Source: Limnomonas spitsbergensis
Taxonomy: Eukaryota; Chlorophyta; Chlorophyceae; Chlamydomonadales
Length of the DNA stretch: 64,000 nucleotides
NCBI GenBank assembly: GCA_037349105.1
Contig: JAYJMM010000120.1
Coordinates: 1,881,001 to 1,945,000 of the forward strand
Reading direction: 5' to 3'
Shown: piece after piece, positions 44,338 to 55,425 of the stretch
Position numbering within the stretch: position 1 is the first letter of the stretch
Layout: every line of letters begins with the position of its first letter
Position numbers and translations under genes: made by a program
The notes under the pieces: model-generated
What the model saw: only the letters and a program-made list of their open reading frames with translations
Database searches by the model: none
Told to the model about the DNA's origin: nothing

Positions 44338-44815
44338 GATAGGACAGGTCAGCGGGTGGGTCTGGGGAGCGCAGAAAACGCCGTTTTGCAGCTCTTCAGG
44401 AGGTAGGAAGACATTGTTCTCGTTGCATTGGAGCAACGTATTTGGAATGGAATGGTGGTGGTGTTTGCATGAGAGTCAGGTCGGCGGTCGGACTTGCGTC
44501 GGGTTTTACGAGTACAGGAAGCGCAGTTAATGACGTTACACCTCTGGGCCCTGCTAAAATAAAGCTCGGCCACGTTGGCAAACACGAGTGCAGAAAGTGC
44601 AGTTCCTCGGCTCTAAGGAGGTGAAAGGCCTTTGTAAATCGTCCATGAATGCTATATATTTTGAATGGTGTGGGGGCAGTATTTATGTGAGCGCCAGGTC
44701 AGCAGGTGGGCCTGCAGCAGGGAGGTTAAAGGCCATAATAAATCGTCCATTATTCAGTGCTATCTATTTTGAATGTTTATGTGAGCGCCAGGTCAGCAGG
44801 TGGGCATGCAGCATG
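44320..44815 (+). repeat. Tandem decayed copies of the PSMG1 stop-codon region
   Basis: The end of the gene, GTGTTTGCGTGAGA followed by a CAGGTCAGCGGGTGGG phrase, recurs in altered form at about 44,459, 44,678 and 44,773 (TTTGCATGAGAGTCAGGTCGG, TTTATGTGAGCGCCAGGTCAGC twice). Between them, GGTTAAAGGCCATAATAAATC-like and CTATATATTTTGAATG-like phrases also repeat. No long open frame exists. Confidence 0.75.
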
Positions 44816-45184
44816 TCCACTTGAAGGGTGCAAAGAATGCAGTGGTCGAGCTCTCAGAACGTGAACGGCCTTCGAGGCCATCTTAATGAGATGGCGCAAT
44901 ATTTTGTTCGCCTAGACAGGGCCTGAAAGAGCTTGTGACATTTCGTGGTTGTTGGGAACAAGGGATCAGCAACCTTGTCTTCCGACAGTGCTTTTTGGAG
45001 GTGCTTCGGGTAAAACACAGATAAATTGCAGCCTTCTGCCGTGACGTCCTAGCGCAGCGTGGTCGTGCTGCATGGCCACCGGTCGTGGGCCGGTCAAGGT
45101 TTGGATCCCATCAGCCCAGTGGTGGCTACTAATCAGTCCGTGTATGATAATTAGTAAGAAGGTTGCATACCAGCTGGGCGGTAT

Positions 45185-46365
45185 AACATGCGGATGATTT
45201 CTCCCTGCTATCCAGCAGCCCGGCAGGGCTACAGCGCATGCTAGATGCCCTGTATGAATATGTGGCGGTCAAACGGCTGCAGGTCAACGTAAGCAAGACA
45301 GAGATATTGGAGTTGGGCAGCCGCTTAGCAGCGCAGCGCCGGCAATCAGCCCATACTTGCAAGTACGGCCCAGATAGGTTAGTGCTGAAGCGTGTCCAGG
45401 AATTCAAGTTCTTGGGCATCATCCAACATGAGGAAGGCAGCATGAGGAAGGCCATGCAAGGTAGAGAGGTTCCTTTGGCTTCCGCGTTGCAGCGTGTCCG
45501 CCCCATAACCGCCTAGGTGTGCCTCAGGCATCATCTGCCTACACGCATCCGGTTGGTGTCTGTCTATGCACCGATCACCTCAGGCCACGGCATTGCCTCA
45601 AGAGCAGGATGCAGTCCAGCTTCCTCCAGCATCTGCGCCATGCCTGCAGGGCTATCTGCGTCCCCTGCCAGCTGGGGGGGGAGGAAGCTGTAGATCCAGT
45701 CGTTACAGCGAAGTTGGTGGCAGTATGTACTTCACTTCTACAACGCAGCGGTCGCACCAGCAGCACAAAAAGACAGCCCACCCATGGCGCACCCATGGCG
45801 GCCGACATGTCGCTCAATGTCAGGCAGGGCACCGGAGGGCATAGTTGGTGCAGTGAATTGCTAGGTGCCCTGCTGGAGCTGGAGCTGAATCTGGGATCAG
45901 CCGTCTTAAAACTGTGTCAGACAGCGACTGACCTACAGCCGCTACCTGTGACAGAGTTGCTAGCGCTAGCTGATGCAGCATACCAGCGGGCGCAGCTGGA
46001 TGCAGCTGGCAGAGACGACCCCGGAGATCCTGCCACTGAACACAGGGCTTTGGCTGCCTACTGCACCTGCCTTCAATCGACGGCGTTGGCTGGCGCAGGC
46101 CAGGGTCCGTACCATCCGATGGGAGTGTGCTTGCGTGCGTGCGAACATAAGGCTGCGACTCGGCGCCGTCAGCACAGCTGACACTAGAGGACGGCGCAGC
46201 GGTCAGCAGTGTGATAGACGGTGCTGTCAGCGTTGTGGCTACGGCAAGCATGTGGAGGACACGTTGCATGCATGCTTTCAATGCCCCAGTGTACAAGATA
46301 AACATAGGGAGCGGGGATGGGCAGGTCCCTGGAACGGTGCTAGAGACTTCTTCGAGACTTTTCTC
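45185..46365 (+). mobile_element. LINE ORF2 fragment from the palm to the zinc tail
   Basis: The fragment begins inside the YADD box, here changed to HADD, and continues FSLLSSSPAGLQRMLDALYE, LQVNVSKTEILELGSRLAAQ, VQEFKFLGIIQHEEG, LLALADAAYQRAQLDAAG and GDPGDPATEHR. It ends in the Cys/His cluster CCQRCGYGKHVEDTLHACFQC. Stops and frame changes interrupt it. It is the longest C-terminal copy in the window. Confidence 0.85.
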
Positions 46366-46379
46366 CCTTAACTTCTCCT

Positions 46380-47075
46380 TGACGCTCGGGCACTGGAAGC
46401 AAAAATGTCACTTATCCTTTACATGCTCTCCATCTCCCCTTGTCCAGCACCACTGGCAGCAGCGTGTCTAAAGCTGTCGACCACTGCGCCGTCCTCTGAT
46501 GTCAGCCGTGCTAACCGCACCGAGCTGCTGCTGCCGTAGTTTTGTGCGCACACAAGCATGTCGCTGGAGCGGCCCCCCAGCATTCGTCAGCTGGGCGCCC
46601 ACTGTAGGCTGAAACCAGGCGCAGTAGGCGGCCACAGACCTTTCAGTGACGGGTTCCCTGGGGTCTCCTCTGCCAGTAAACTCCAGCTGCAACTGCTTGT
46701 AGGCTGCTTCCACTAGCTGTACCACCTCTGGGACTGGGACCGGCTTTCAGGTCAGAGGCTGCCTGACACGATTTGGGGGCAGCTGCTTCCCCTTCCAACT
46801 CCTGCAGTGCACCCATCAGCTCACTACACCATGTGCGCCTGATGGTTTTCTGTCGTTCCACGAGCTGCAGGTTGGCCACCATGGCTGCCGCCATAAGTGG
46901 GCTGTCTTGCTGTGCTGCCGGTGCCACTGCTGCGATGTAGAAACGGAGCATGTGCTGCCACCAGGCTCGTAGTAACGCCTGAATCTGCTGCTCTTGCATG
47001 ACCCCCCAGCTGGCAGCGGACGCAGGAAGCCTCGCAGCCTGGTGCAGGTGCTGAAGTAGGCTGGACTGCATCCTG
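46380..47075 (-). mobile_element. LINE C-terminal fragment, inverted partner
   Basis: The minus strand reads MQSSLLQHLHQAARLPASAA, MAAAMVANLQLVERQKT, then QLVEAAYKQLQLEFTGRGDP and the basic region before the zinc tail. The tail starts about 15 bp from the end of the plus-strand fragment at 45,185-46,365, so the two copies meet tail-to-tail. Confidence 0.8.
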
Positions 47076-47079
47076 CATT

Positions 47080-48189
47080 CCTGCCCTCAGATTAGCCTGC
47101 GTGTAATGGCCTTATGGGGGCTCTGTCTCTCCCCGGCCTCTTTCCTTCCCCGGAGATGTGCAAGTTTTCCTCTTTCAGGGCTGGAGGACCCACATCCTGG
47201 ACAGGTGGAAACCCTCACTATCCCGCCCCCCACAAATGACGGAAGCATTGTCTGGAGATTATGAAATTGGCCAGCAGCCACAGTGCCACAACAAGCGTGC
47301 AACCCTGGCACACCCAAGATATATTGGTCGACAACTAATCTGGTCTCTCTTTTGTTAATCCTTTCCCAGAAGTCATGGCTCTTGCTCTTGAGCCCCAGCC
47401 TTCATCATATGCCAGCAAGTCTGCCTGCAAGTTGAAGTTACAACGTGATGTTAGCGTCATCATTCGTGCTGGGGCATCAATCTTGATCGTAATTGCCCCT
47501 ACACACTGCTCCTTTACCGGTAAAGAAGTAGCAACTTCTGTGGAAAACGTCTCTAATGTTGCCAGTGAATGACTGTTCTATGCAGGCAGGCTGACCACTT
47601 GCCAACTACTAAGCACCTAGTCAGTAGCAGTGTCGACTGTGCACAACTGAATGCAACCAACTGACCAGCGTTTGCGACATGTGCCCTTGCACCTGGCAGC
47701 GGTCGTCATGTCACATCAGCTCTTGCCAGTCTCACGTTCATTAAAAGAGGGCCATGTTCTGAAAGATTTCCGGTATCCTGAAAGAATAATATCGCATCTG
47801 TGTCACAGCCAGGTGTTTTTTTCGCAGAAGATCTACTTCGATCTCCTACTCAATATTTTCTGGATAATATATTTGTGGAGGCCTCGCTGGCATTTGCAGC
47901 TTGATCCCACCTCACATCGTCCAGTTCGGCCAGACATTCCAGTCGTGTGAGGGCGCACATTACTTGGTAAGATTAGTTGGACGAGAACTAACACGAGAAT
48001 CCTCAACACTGCTGTTGATATTCGCTCACAACCTCATCCCCACGCGCCCCTGTGAAGGCCAGGCACCGAATACAAACATGACGGTGAAACGCCTCGACCT
48101 ACGGAATTGAAATAGCGCAGCAGCCATAGCTGCATCTATACTCTTGCACCTCTTTAGCCAAATTGGCCACAGCTCCGCTCTGTTCGGCT
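47080..48189. other. Intergenic, upstream of the MIOX-like gene
   Basis: No supported gene. Short open frames lack motifs. The promoter of the MIOX-like gene should lie in the right-hand part. Confidence 0.4.
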
Positions 48190-51100
48190 ATGCAGCCTAC
48201 CTTAATCGTCAAGGGAGCTGCGACGCGTGGTCATTCCCCAGGGCTGATCGCCTCGGAGCTGGCTCACATGTCCTTCCCCTCGACGTCACACCCGGAGCAC
48301 CATCCCTCGAGTGGGCAACGTAATGGCCATCATTCGAGTGGGCATCGCTATGGCCATCCCTCCAATGGGCATTCCGGGGACGCCTGCGCTTGCGGCAGCA
48401 GTGATACCCGCAGCCCCAGCCATGGGGACCCAAGCAAGCATCCCGCCCAGCACCAGCCCTCCGCTGCCCAGAACATAGCCACGACCTCCTCCCCATCCGA
48501 CCAGCCACGATGCCATGCCCGGCAGTCCACTGCCCGCCACTCATACGACAGCTTTGAGAACTCGCCGCTTGACACCGTGTCGGTGCGGACAGTCATGCCG
48601 GCCGACAGCAGCGCAGACGCCATGCACGTGGGCAGCGGCGCCATGCAACACCAGCAGCAACACCATCACCAACAGCACCCAGACCAACACCATCAACATC
48701 ACCATCAACATCACCAACATCATCATCAGCAGCAGCATCAGCAGCATCACGAGCAGCATCACCGACCGCCGCCGCCGTCCGTCAACAGCAACGCGCCGCA
48801 AGGCCGTAACATCTTGGCAGTGGGCGACGGGCCGAGCTTACAGCTCAATCTGCAGCGAAAGGGAGTGGGCGACAGCAGCATGTCACGCAAGCAGTCAACT
48901 GCCAGTGCTGTCTCCAGCAACCACAGCCACACGTCTGACATGGTCGTCGGTGACGGCGCACCTCAGGCCAGGAGCATTAACGCAGCAGCGGCAGCCGCCG
49001 GCCGCGGCAGCGGCCGCGGCGACTCCAGCAGCGACGACTGTGAGGAGGCCACCCGCCACATCGTCGGCTCGGCCAACAGGAGCCACTCGCGGAACCACAG
49101 CAACCATCACGAACGGAAAGGCAGCTGGGGGACGCAGAACACGCGGTCGGGCCTCACAGACTCGGGCCAGCATTCGCGACTGCTGACGACGTCACGGGTG
49201 AGATTTTGGAATGACACAAACTAACTGACTACAGGTGACTCACCAACTTACTTAGTTCCTACTTATAAGGAGTAGCCAATTGGCGATGAGTAAGACCGGT
49301 GCAATATTTGAAGTATTTGCGGCAATACTGGTTGACCTGCTAACCAGGTGCGTGAATTTTGTGCGAGAGGTGAGGACTTACAGCAAAAAAGAAATTAAGT
49401 TGTATTGATCACTGGGTCCAGCTTAAAAAGATCTGCAAATCTTGTATCTGGTTTGGGAAATGTTTTCAACAAAATGTTGCCCTCTGCAACGGCGTGCATG
49501 GCAGTGGGGCTCGCTCAGGCGCTAGCGTCTGTTTAAGTATGAGCCAGGGCACCTTCGAGGGCCCCCGGGCGGCCATTACTGGGCTGATGGGGACCAAACC
49601 TTGACCGGCTTATGGCCGGTGGCCCGAGCAGTAGGGCTTGCTGCACCAGACCCCCATGTAGCTGAATTGTAGCTGAAGCGTGTTCAAATAATCAGTGTCA
49701 GGTGTGCGCATGCCCATGACGGTGCGTAACGGTCGGCACTGAGCAGAACTTAAGCAGTGAATGCCTGTTTGTCATTGGAAACAAACCAACTGATACCGCT
49801 GGAAGTTGAGATTCGGGTGCAGGCAAGCAGACCGCCATGCAACCCTGGAAGGACCTACGGGGGGGTTAGGTTCAGGGCTGGGGTTGGGCCTTGCATGGGG
49901 GGTAGGCTGCAGGGTTGTGTCAGGGGTACTGTCTGGGGTGGTAATGTTTAGGGTTGGTTTGGGTCTGAGGGTGGGGTTTCAGGTTTGGCCTCGCTTGGAA
50001 ATACCGCTTTGCCGTGCGATGATTCAGGGTGCAGGATCGGGTTAAGGGTTCTCTTATGGTCAGAGCATGCGTGGTGTACTGCAGGTCGCATGGGTCGCAT
50101 GGGTACATGGATACAGGCTTACGCATCTGGACCCTTTCTGAAACAGCATGGTGAAATCTATATGAACAGTCCAACCAGTGTTTCTTTTTCCCCGTGACTC
50201 AGCTACATGTCAGCTACACTCAGGCCGGAAGCCCCATTTGTGGCCAGCCTTGTTGCCCTGGGCACCAGTCATAGGCCAGTCCAGGTGTGGGCCTCATCGG
50301 GCCTTTGGCGGCTGTGGGGCGGCCCGTCCGAGGTGGCTGGTGACAGCAAGACGAAACACCGAGTTCGACACAAATAATTCCACCAGTGCTCGCTTTGTTG
50401 TTTGATGAGTCTTTTCGTGGACCTGATGGTGGGGTTCCTGTGCAACCTCGCAAGGACATCATCCGTGTAATCCGCGTATCTGCGCTGACGTGTATGAAGA
50501 GGGTGAAGGGTTTGGACCTGGTGGCTGTTTCTTTTTTCGTCACTCAGCTACATGTTAGCAACACACAGGTGGCTGGCTGAAGGCCCCATTCGTAGGCAGC
50601 CTTGCTGATTTGGCCACCAATTATAGGCTGGTCCTGTGGGTCTTTATCGGGCCTTTGGCGGCCGATGGGCCGAGCCTGTAAAAGCTTGACTCGTAGCCGA
50701 ACAAATAAGTACTGCCTAGTGTTGGTGGTGTCTCTGCTGCCAAGCATGACCCAGCTCTCGTGGCCTGTCCAAAGGAACTCAGCACATTCAATGTGTAACA
50801 CTCTCCCCCTCCTACCTTCACTTATGCATGTGAAGCTGGAGGTATCAGAAGTCTCTCTTGGGTCCCCCTTTTGATGTCCTCACCCTGCTCCTGTACTGCC
50901 GCTCTGTTCTCTGTTCTTCTTGTTTGTACTGCCAGGTGGCAGTACAAAAACGGGGTGTCTACTTTTGGAAAATGCTGTTACAGGAGCCACAAACCATTAA
51001 GCATCCGTGTCCAAGCAGTGAGCCCAACACTTCAACATCAATCCCGAAGTCCTGAACGTCAAGCTCGGGGTCATAAACCCTTTATCCTAATCCCTTTATC

Positions 51101-54100
51101 CTAAACCCTAAACCATCAAGCATGTGTGCCTAGGCAGTGAACCCGAACTCTTCAACGTCAAAGCCGAAGTGCTGAACGTCAAGCTTGGGGTCATAAACTT
51201 GAACTATCCTGCACCCCCTGCAGGGATCGGGTGACGTCACGACGCCATCCACGCTCACGCCTGAGGAGATTGAGACTTTGGAGCGGCGCCGTCTGAGCCG
51301 TAATGATTACCATTTGACGAGCGGGCAGGCGGCGGTGGAGCTCTTCATGCGGCTGAACCATGCGCGGCAGACGCTGGACTTCGTGAAACGACAGGTCGGA
51401 GCAGGGCACATCCTCACACCATCTCTGGCTTACACAGATAGTTCAATGGACCGTGTGAAACAGCAGGTCAGAGAGCAGGGCCTGTCTAAATACATCATCT
51501 AAATATTGTGAAAACTGCAAATAAAGAAATGGACTCTGTGCAGCGACCGGGCAGGGTAGGGCCAGCTGCGCCGTGCCCCACCGGCCATACGCCCAGTTGT
51601 ATCTGAAGTGTAGCTGAATGGCCCAGAAATGCACAGTGCGAAAACCGCATCCACCTTGCATCGTCCGCCTGAAAGGGTATGCAGGGCAAGCTGGAGGACT
51701 GAAGGAGAATGCAGCGGGCCCTTGACTGCCTGCCCAACCTGCCCTGCCCAGCTCACCTCCATGCCCCTGCCCAGTGTTTCTTTTTCGGCTACGAGTCCAC
51801 ACTTGGGCAGGCCGCCAAAGGCCCGTTTGAGACCAATCCAGGACCGGTCTGCGACTCGTGCCCAAGGCTGTTTGGCTGGCCACAACCGGAGCCTCTGGCC
51901 AGAGGCCAGAGTGTAGTGGAAACAAAGTCCCTAACCTTTGACCCTAATCTCTGCGCCCCCCCCCCCCCCCCGTCTGTCTGCCACACTCCCCATTCGATGA
52001 CAGCCTGTTTTCAACCTGTATTAGGCGGAGTCGGGTATATGGCAAGCCCTCTACTGCCTCAGCTACCTGCCCTACTCTTCTCAGCTCCACCCTCAACAAT
52101 TCCGCCCCCCTTGCGCCACACTCAATTTTTTTCGTTTTTCGGCCATGAGGCCTTTTTCAGCGGGCCGCCCAGGGGCCGTATTAGGCCCGGTCGGGACCAA
52201 ACCTGGACCGGCCCATGGCCGGCGGCCCAAAGAGCATAGCGAGCCACAACTGGGGCCTCCAGCCGGAGGCGGGAGTGTAGCTGACTGGTATTCAAATCAC
52301 GCAAAATGAAGCACTGCACACACCCCATTCCAGGCCAGCATGTTTGCTTCGCTGGATCGGGCGAAGATGGACGTGTGGCAGTCGCTGGATTGCCTCAACG
52401 AGCTGCGGGAGTATGAGGCTGCGCTTATGGTCGGGATTAGCGGCGGGCGGCTGGACCCGGACATGCCGCTCCGAGACCACGCGATGCAGACCGCGGAGCT
52501 GTGCCGCCTGGCGCACCCAGACAAGGACTGGCTGCACCTGGTCGGGCTGATGCATGGGTTGGGCAAGCTGCTGGCGCACAAGATGTGAGGATGGGGGACA
52601 TGTTTTGTTTTTCTGTGAGAGGCGCGTGTTTACTGGTCAGGGTCTGATGCATGAGTTGGGCAAGCTGCTGGCATACAAGATGTGAAGATGGGGGAAGGAG
52701 GGAGGGAGGGAGGGAGGAGGGAGGGTGTGCAAGCTGCTGGCATACAAGATGTGAGGATGGGGGAAGGAGGGAGGGAGGGAGGGAGGGAGGGAGGGAGGGT
52801 GTGCAAGCTGCTGGCACACTGGATGTGAGAACGGGGCAAGGACGTGGGCAGGAGGTAGGGGTTACAAGGGAGGGGCACGAGGGAGGGAGGTGTAATCTGT
52901 TAGCACAAGATATGTGAAGGCTGGGGCGGGAAGCTGGGGTATGCAAGCTCCTGACACCAGAGAGGGAGGGCTGTGCAAGCTCCTAGGACACAATAGTTGA
53001 GAACGGGGACATCAGGTGGGCAGGAGGGTGGGGGGTGCCAGCTGCTGGAACACCAGATGTGAAACTGGGGTGGGAGGGTGGGGGGGAGGGAGGGCTGTGC
53101 AAGCTGTTGGAACACCAGATGTGAAGACTGGGGTGGGAGGGTGGGGGGGGAGGGAGGGCTGTGCAAGCTGCTGGAACACCAGATGTGAAGACTGGGGTGG
53201 GTGGGTGGGGGGGAGGGAGGGCTGTGCAAGCTGTTGGAACACCAGATGTGAAGACTGGGGTGGGTGGGTGGGGGGGGAGGGAGGGCTGTGCAAGCTGCTG
53301 GAACACCAGATGTGAAGACTGGGGTGGGAGGGTGGGGGGGAGGGAGGGCTGTGCAAGCTGCTGGAACACCAGATGTGAAGACTGGGGTGGGAGGGTGGGG
53401 GGGAGGGAGGGCTGTGCAAGCTGCTGGAACAGCAGATGTGAAGACTGGGGTGGGAGGGTGGGGGGGAGGGAGGGCTGTGCAAGCTGCTGGAACACCAGAT
53501 GTGAAGACTGGGGTGGGAGGGTGGGGGGGAGGGAGGGCTGTGCAAGCTGCTGGAACACCAGATGTGAAGACTGGGGGGGAGGGTGGGGGGGAGGGAGGGC
53601 TGTGCAAGCTGCTTGAACACCAGATGTGAAGACTGGGGTGGGAGGGTGGGGGGGAGGGAGGGCTGTGCAAGCTGCTGGAACAGCAGATGTGAAGACTGGG
53701 GTGGGAGGGTGGGGGGGAGGGAGGGCTGTGCAAGCTGCTGGAACACCAGATGTGAAGACTGGGGGGGAGGGTGGGGGGGAGGGAGGGCTGTGCAAGCTGC
53801 TGGAACACCAGATGTGAAGACTGGGGGGGAGGGTGGGGGGGAGGGAGGGCTGTGCAAGCTGCTGGAACACCAGATGTGAAACTGGGGGGGGAGGCTGGGG
53901 GGGAGGGAGGGCTGTGCAAGCTGCTGGAACACCAGATGTGAAGACTGGGGTGGGAGGGTGGTGGGGAGGGAGGGCTGTGCAAGCTGCTGGAACACCAGAT
54001 GTGAAGACTGGGGTGGGAGGGTGGGGGGTAGGGAGGGCTGTGCAAGCTCCTAGTACACAATCTGTGAGAACGGGGACAGAAGGTGATCAGGAGGGTGGGG

Positions 54101-55425
54101 GTACATTCTACTGAGATTCAAGGCATAAGGACAGGGGAGGGAGGTGGGGAGGGGGAGATATGTGTTGGTAGGTGTATTGGGTAGGAGGGGAAGGGAAGGG
54201 GGGGATGCGAGTGATCACTTTGTGGGATTAATGCACCCTGTTGTACCGCTTTCTAGCACTGCCGCTGACACTGCCACAGCTTACTGCCCTGAACCCAGAG
54301 GTACCGCGCCCTGTTGTGCTGCGCCCTGTTGTACCTCAGCCCATGTCTCCAACCGCCCATGGTTGTCTCTCCCTGCAGCTCCCCCATCATCTGCCTCTTG
54401 TCCCTGCCCTGGTACCCAAATTTAATTTGCGGGGTTACCTGGGGTATCACCGAACATAGCTGCAGCCGAATTTACAGAAAGTAAATATGTTTGTTAGACC
54501 CGATACCGATACGAGCTTGTTATGCACAGGTATGTATTGGCATGACCAAACAGATGTCTCATTTCCCCTCAGGTTTGGGTCGCAGCCTCAATGGGCCACC
54601 TGCGGCGAGAGCTATCCGCTCGGCTGCCGCTTCGACAGCAACATCCAGGGCACGCAGTTCTTCACGGCGAATCCTGACCGCCGCCGCCGCCAGTACAACA
54701 CGCAGCTGGGAATCTACACGCCCGGCTGTGGGCTGCAGAATGTGTTCATGTCCTGGTCGGCGGCAGAGTACCTGTACCTGATGCTGCTGCTCAATGACAC
54801 GGCGCTGCCCCGAGAGGCGTTGTTCATTATCAGGTGTGGGGGTGGGGTGGGGGGCGGGGGGGGAGGGAGGGAGGGGAGGGGGGGGGGGGGGACAAGATAT
54901 GGTGTGTGTGGAAGGGGGCAAGATATGACTTTTGACTAGGCGTGTTTGTGTGTGTGTGGGGGGGGGCAAGACATACTTAGGTTGGAGGGATAATGCAGTA
55001 TGTTACATGTGCGATGTTGAGTGTGTGGGAGGGGGGAGTGAAAGGCGTACGGGTAACCAAGTTGGGGGATGCAAGGCATGATCAGATGGAAGCCACCATG
55101 CATCCACCATGCATCCACCATGCATCACCATGCATCTTCCTGCAGCCCCATGTGCCCACCATGCATCCCTAAGCGTCCTACATCCTCATGCAGGCATCAG
55201 AAGTTCACGGTGCTGACGAAACCCGGCAGCTCTGCCTACCGCCACCTGCTGAGCCCCGAGGATGAGGCGATGCTCCCGCTGCTGGCCAGCTTCCAGAAAC
55301 TTAGCTCTTACAAGCTGGTGGAGATGCCCGCAGACAAAATGCTGTCCTCAGAGATGCAGGCCATGTACTACAGCAGCTTGATGGACAAGTACCTGGGCAG
55401 GGGCATGAGGAAGCTCTCGTGGTAG
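48190..55425 (+). CDS. MIOX: MIOX-like protein with His-rich N-terminus, iron site lost
   Basis: Exons 48190-49197, 51224-51394, 52334-52584, 54573-54833 and 55194-55425 join in phase (0, 0, 2, 2) to 640 residues. MIOX cleaves myo-inositol to D-glucuronate with a di-iron centre. The domain starts at about residue 337 and follows the family to the end: DYHLTSGQAAVELFMRL, NHARQTLDFV, DHAMQTAELCRLAHPDKDW, HLVGLMHGLGKLL, FGSQPQW, CGESYPLGC, GIYTPGCGLQNVFMSWS, and the terminal LSW. Against the mammalian iron ligands, H98 and H123 are kept, but D124 is Gly, H194 is Ala, H220 is Gln and D253 is Ser. The enzyme is probably inactive. The first exon encodes about 336 residues rich in Ser, His and Gln, with a run of His/Gln pairs at 48,650-48,765. 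Its link to the MIOX exons rests on phase and strand alone. The intron after exon 3 holds a junction array. Confidence 0.8.
48650..48770 (+). other. His/Gln-rich coding repeat (CAN codons)
   Basis: Mixed CAC, CAT, CAG and CAA codons encode about 40 residues, nearly all His or Gln, with one DQ and one EQ interruption. Mixed codon use argues against a recent slippage of a single triplet. His-rich tracts can bind metal ions, but no function is shown. Confidence 0.75.
49198..51223 (+). other. MIOX-like intron 1, filled with MITE-like copies
   Basis: The donor is GTGAGATTTT and the acceptor CCCCCTGCAG. The intron holds a decayed MITE relative at 49,560-49,640 and two better copies at 50,178-50,359 and 50,522-50,710. 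A duplicated phrase occurs at 51,000-51,200 (CATC..TGTGTCC/TAGGCAGTGA, then TTCAACATCAA, GAAGTCCTGAACGTCAAGCT). Confidence 0.6.
52655..54060 (+). repeat. 61-63-bp array spanning the MIOX exon 3 donor, about 20 copies
   Basis: The exon ends GGCAAGCTGCTGGCGCACAA before GATGTGAGGATGGGG (junction 52,584/52,585). Each unit repeats GTGCAAGCTGCTGG, a CACCAGAT or TACAAGAT variant, GTGAAGACTGGGG, and then a G-rich filler. The units nearest the exon (52,655-52,830) are most like it, and the later ones (53,040-54,030) are homogenised to ACACCAGAT/GTGAAG. The GT is kept in nearly every copy. Confidence 0.95.
54836..54975 (+). repeat. G-rich tract in MIOX intron 4
   Basis: Immediately after the exon 4 donor, runs of three to eleven G with few interruptions occupy about 60 bp, followed by a (GT)n/G tract at 54,943-54,967. 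Confidence 0.8.

Noticed and set aside
48515..49186. Plus-strand and minus-strand frames overlapping the His-rich exon
   Set aside because: They are shadow frames caused by GC-rich CAN codons; the His/Gln frame alone ends in a good donor in phase with the MIOX exons.
52900..54060. Minus-strand frames of 295-386 codons rich in Pro and Ser
   Set aside because: They are antisense to the MIOX donor array. The repeat explains both the length and the composition.
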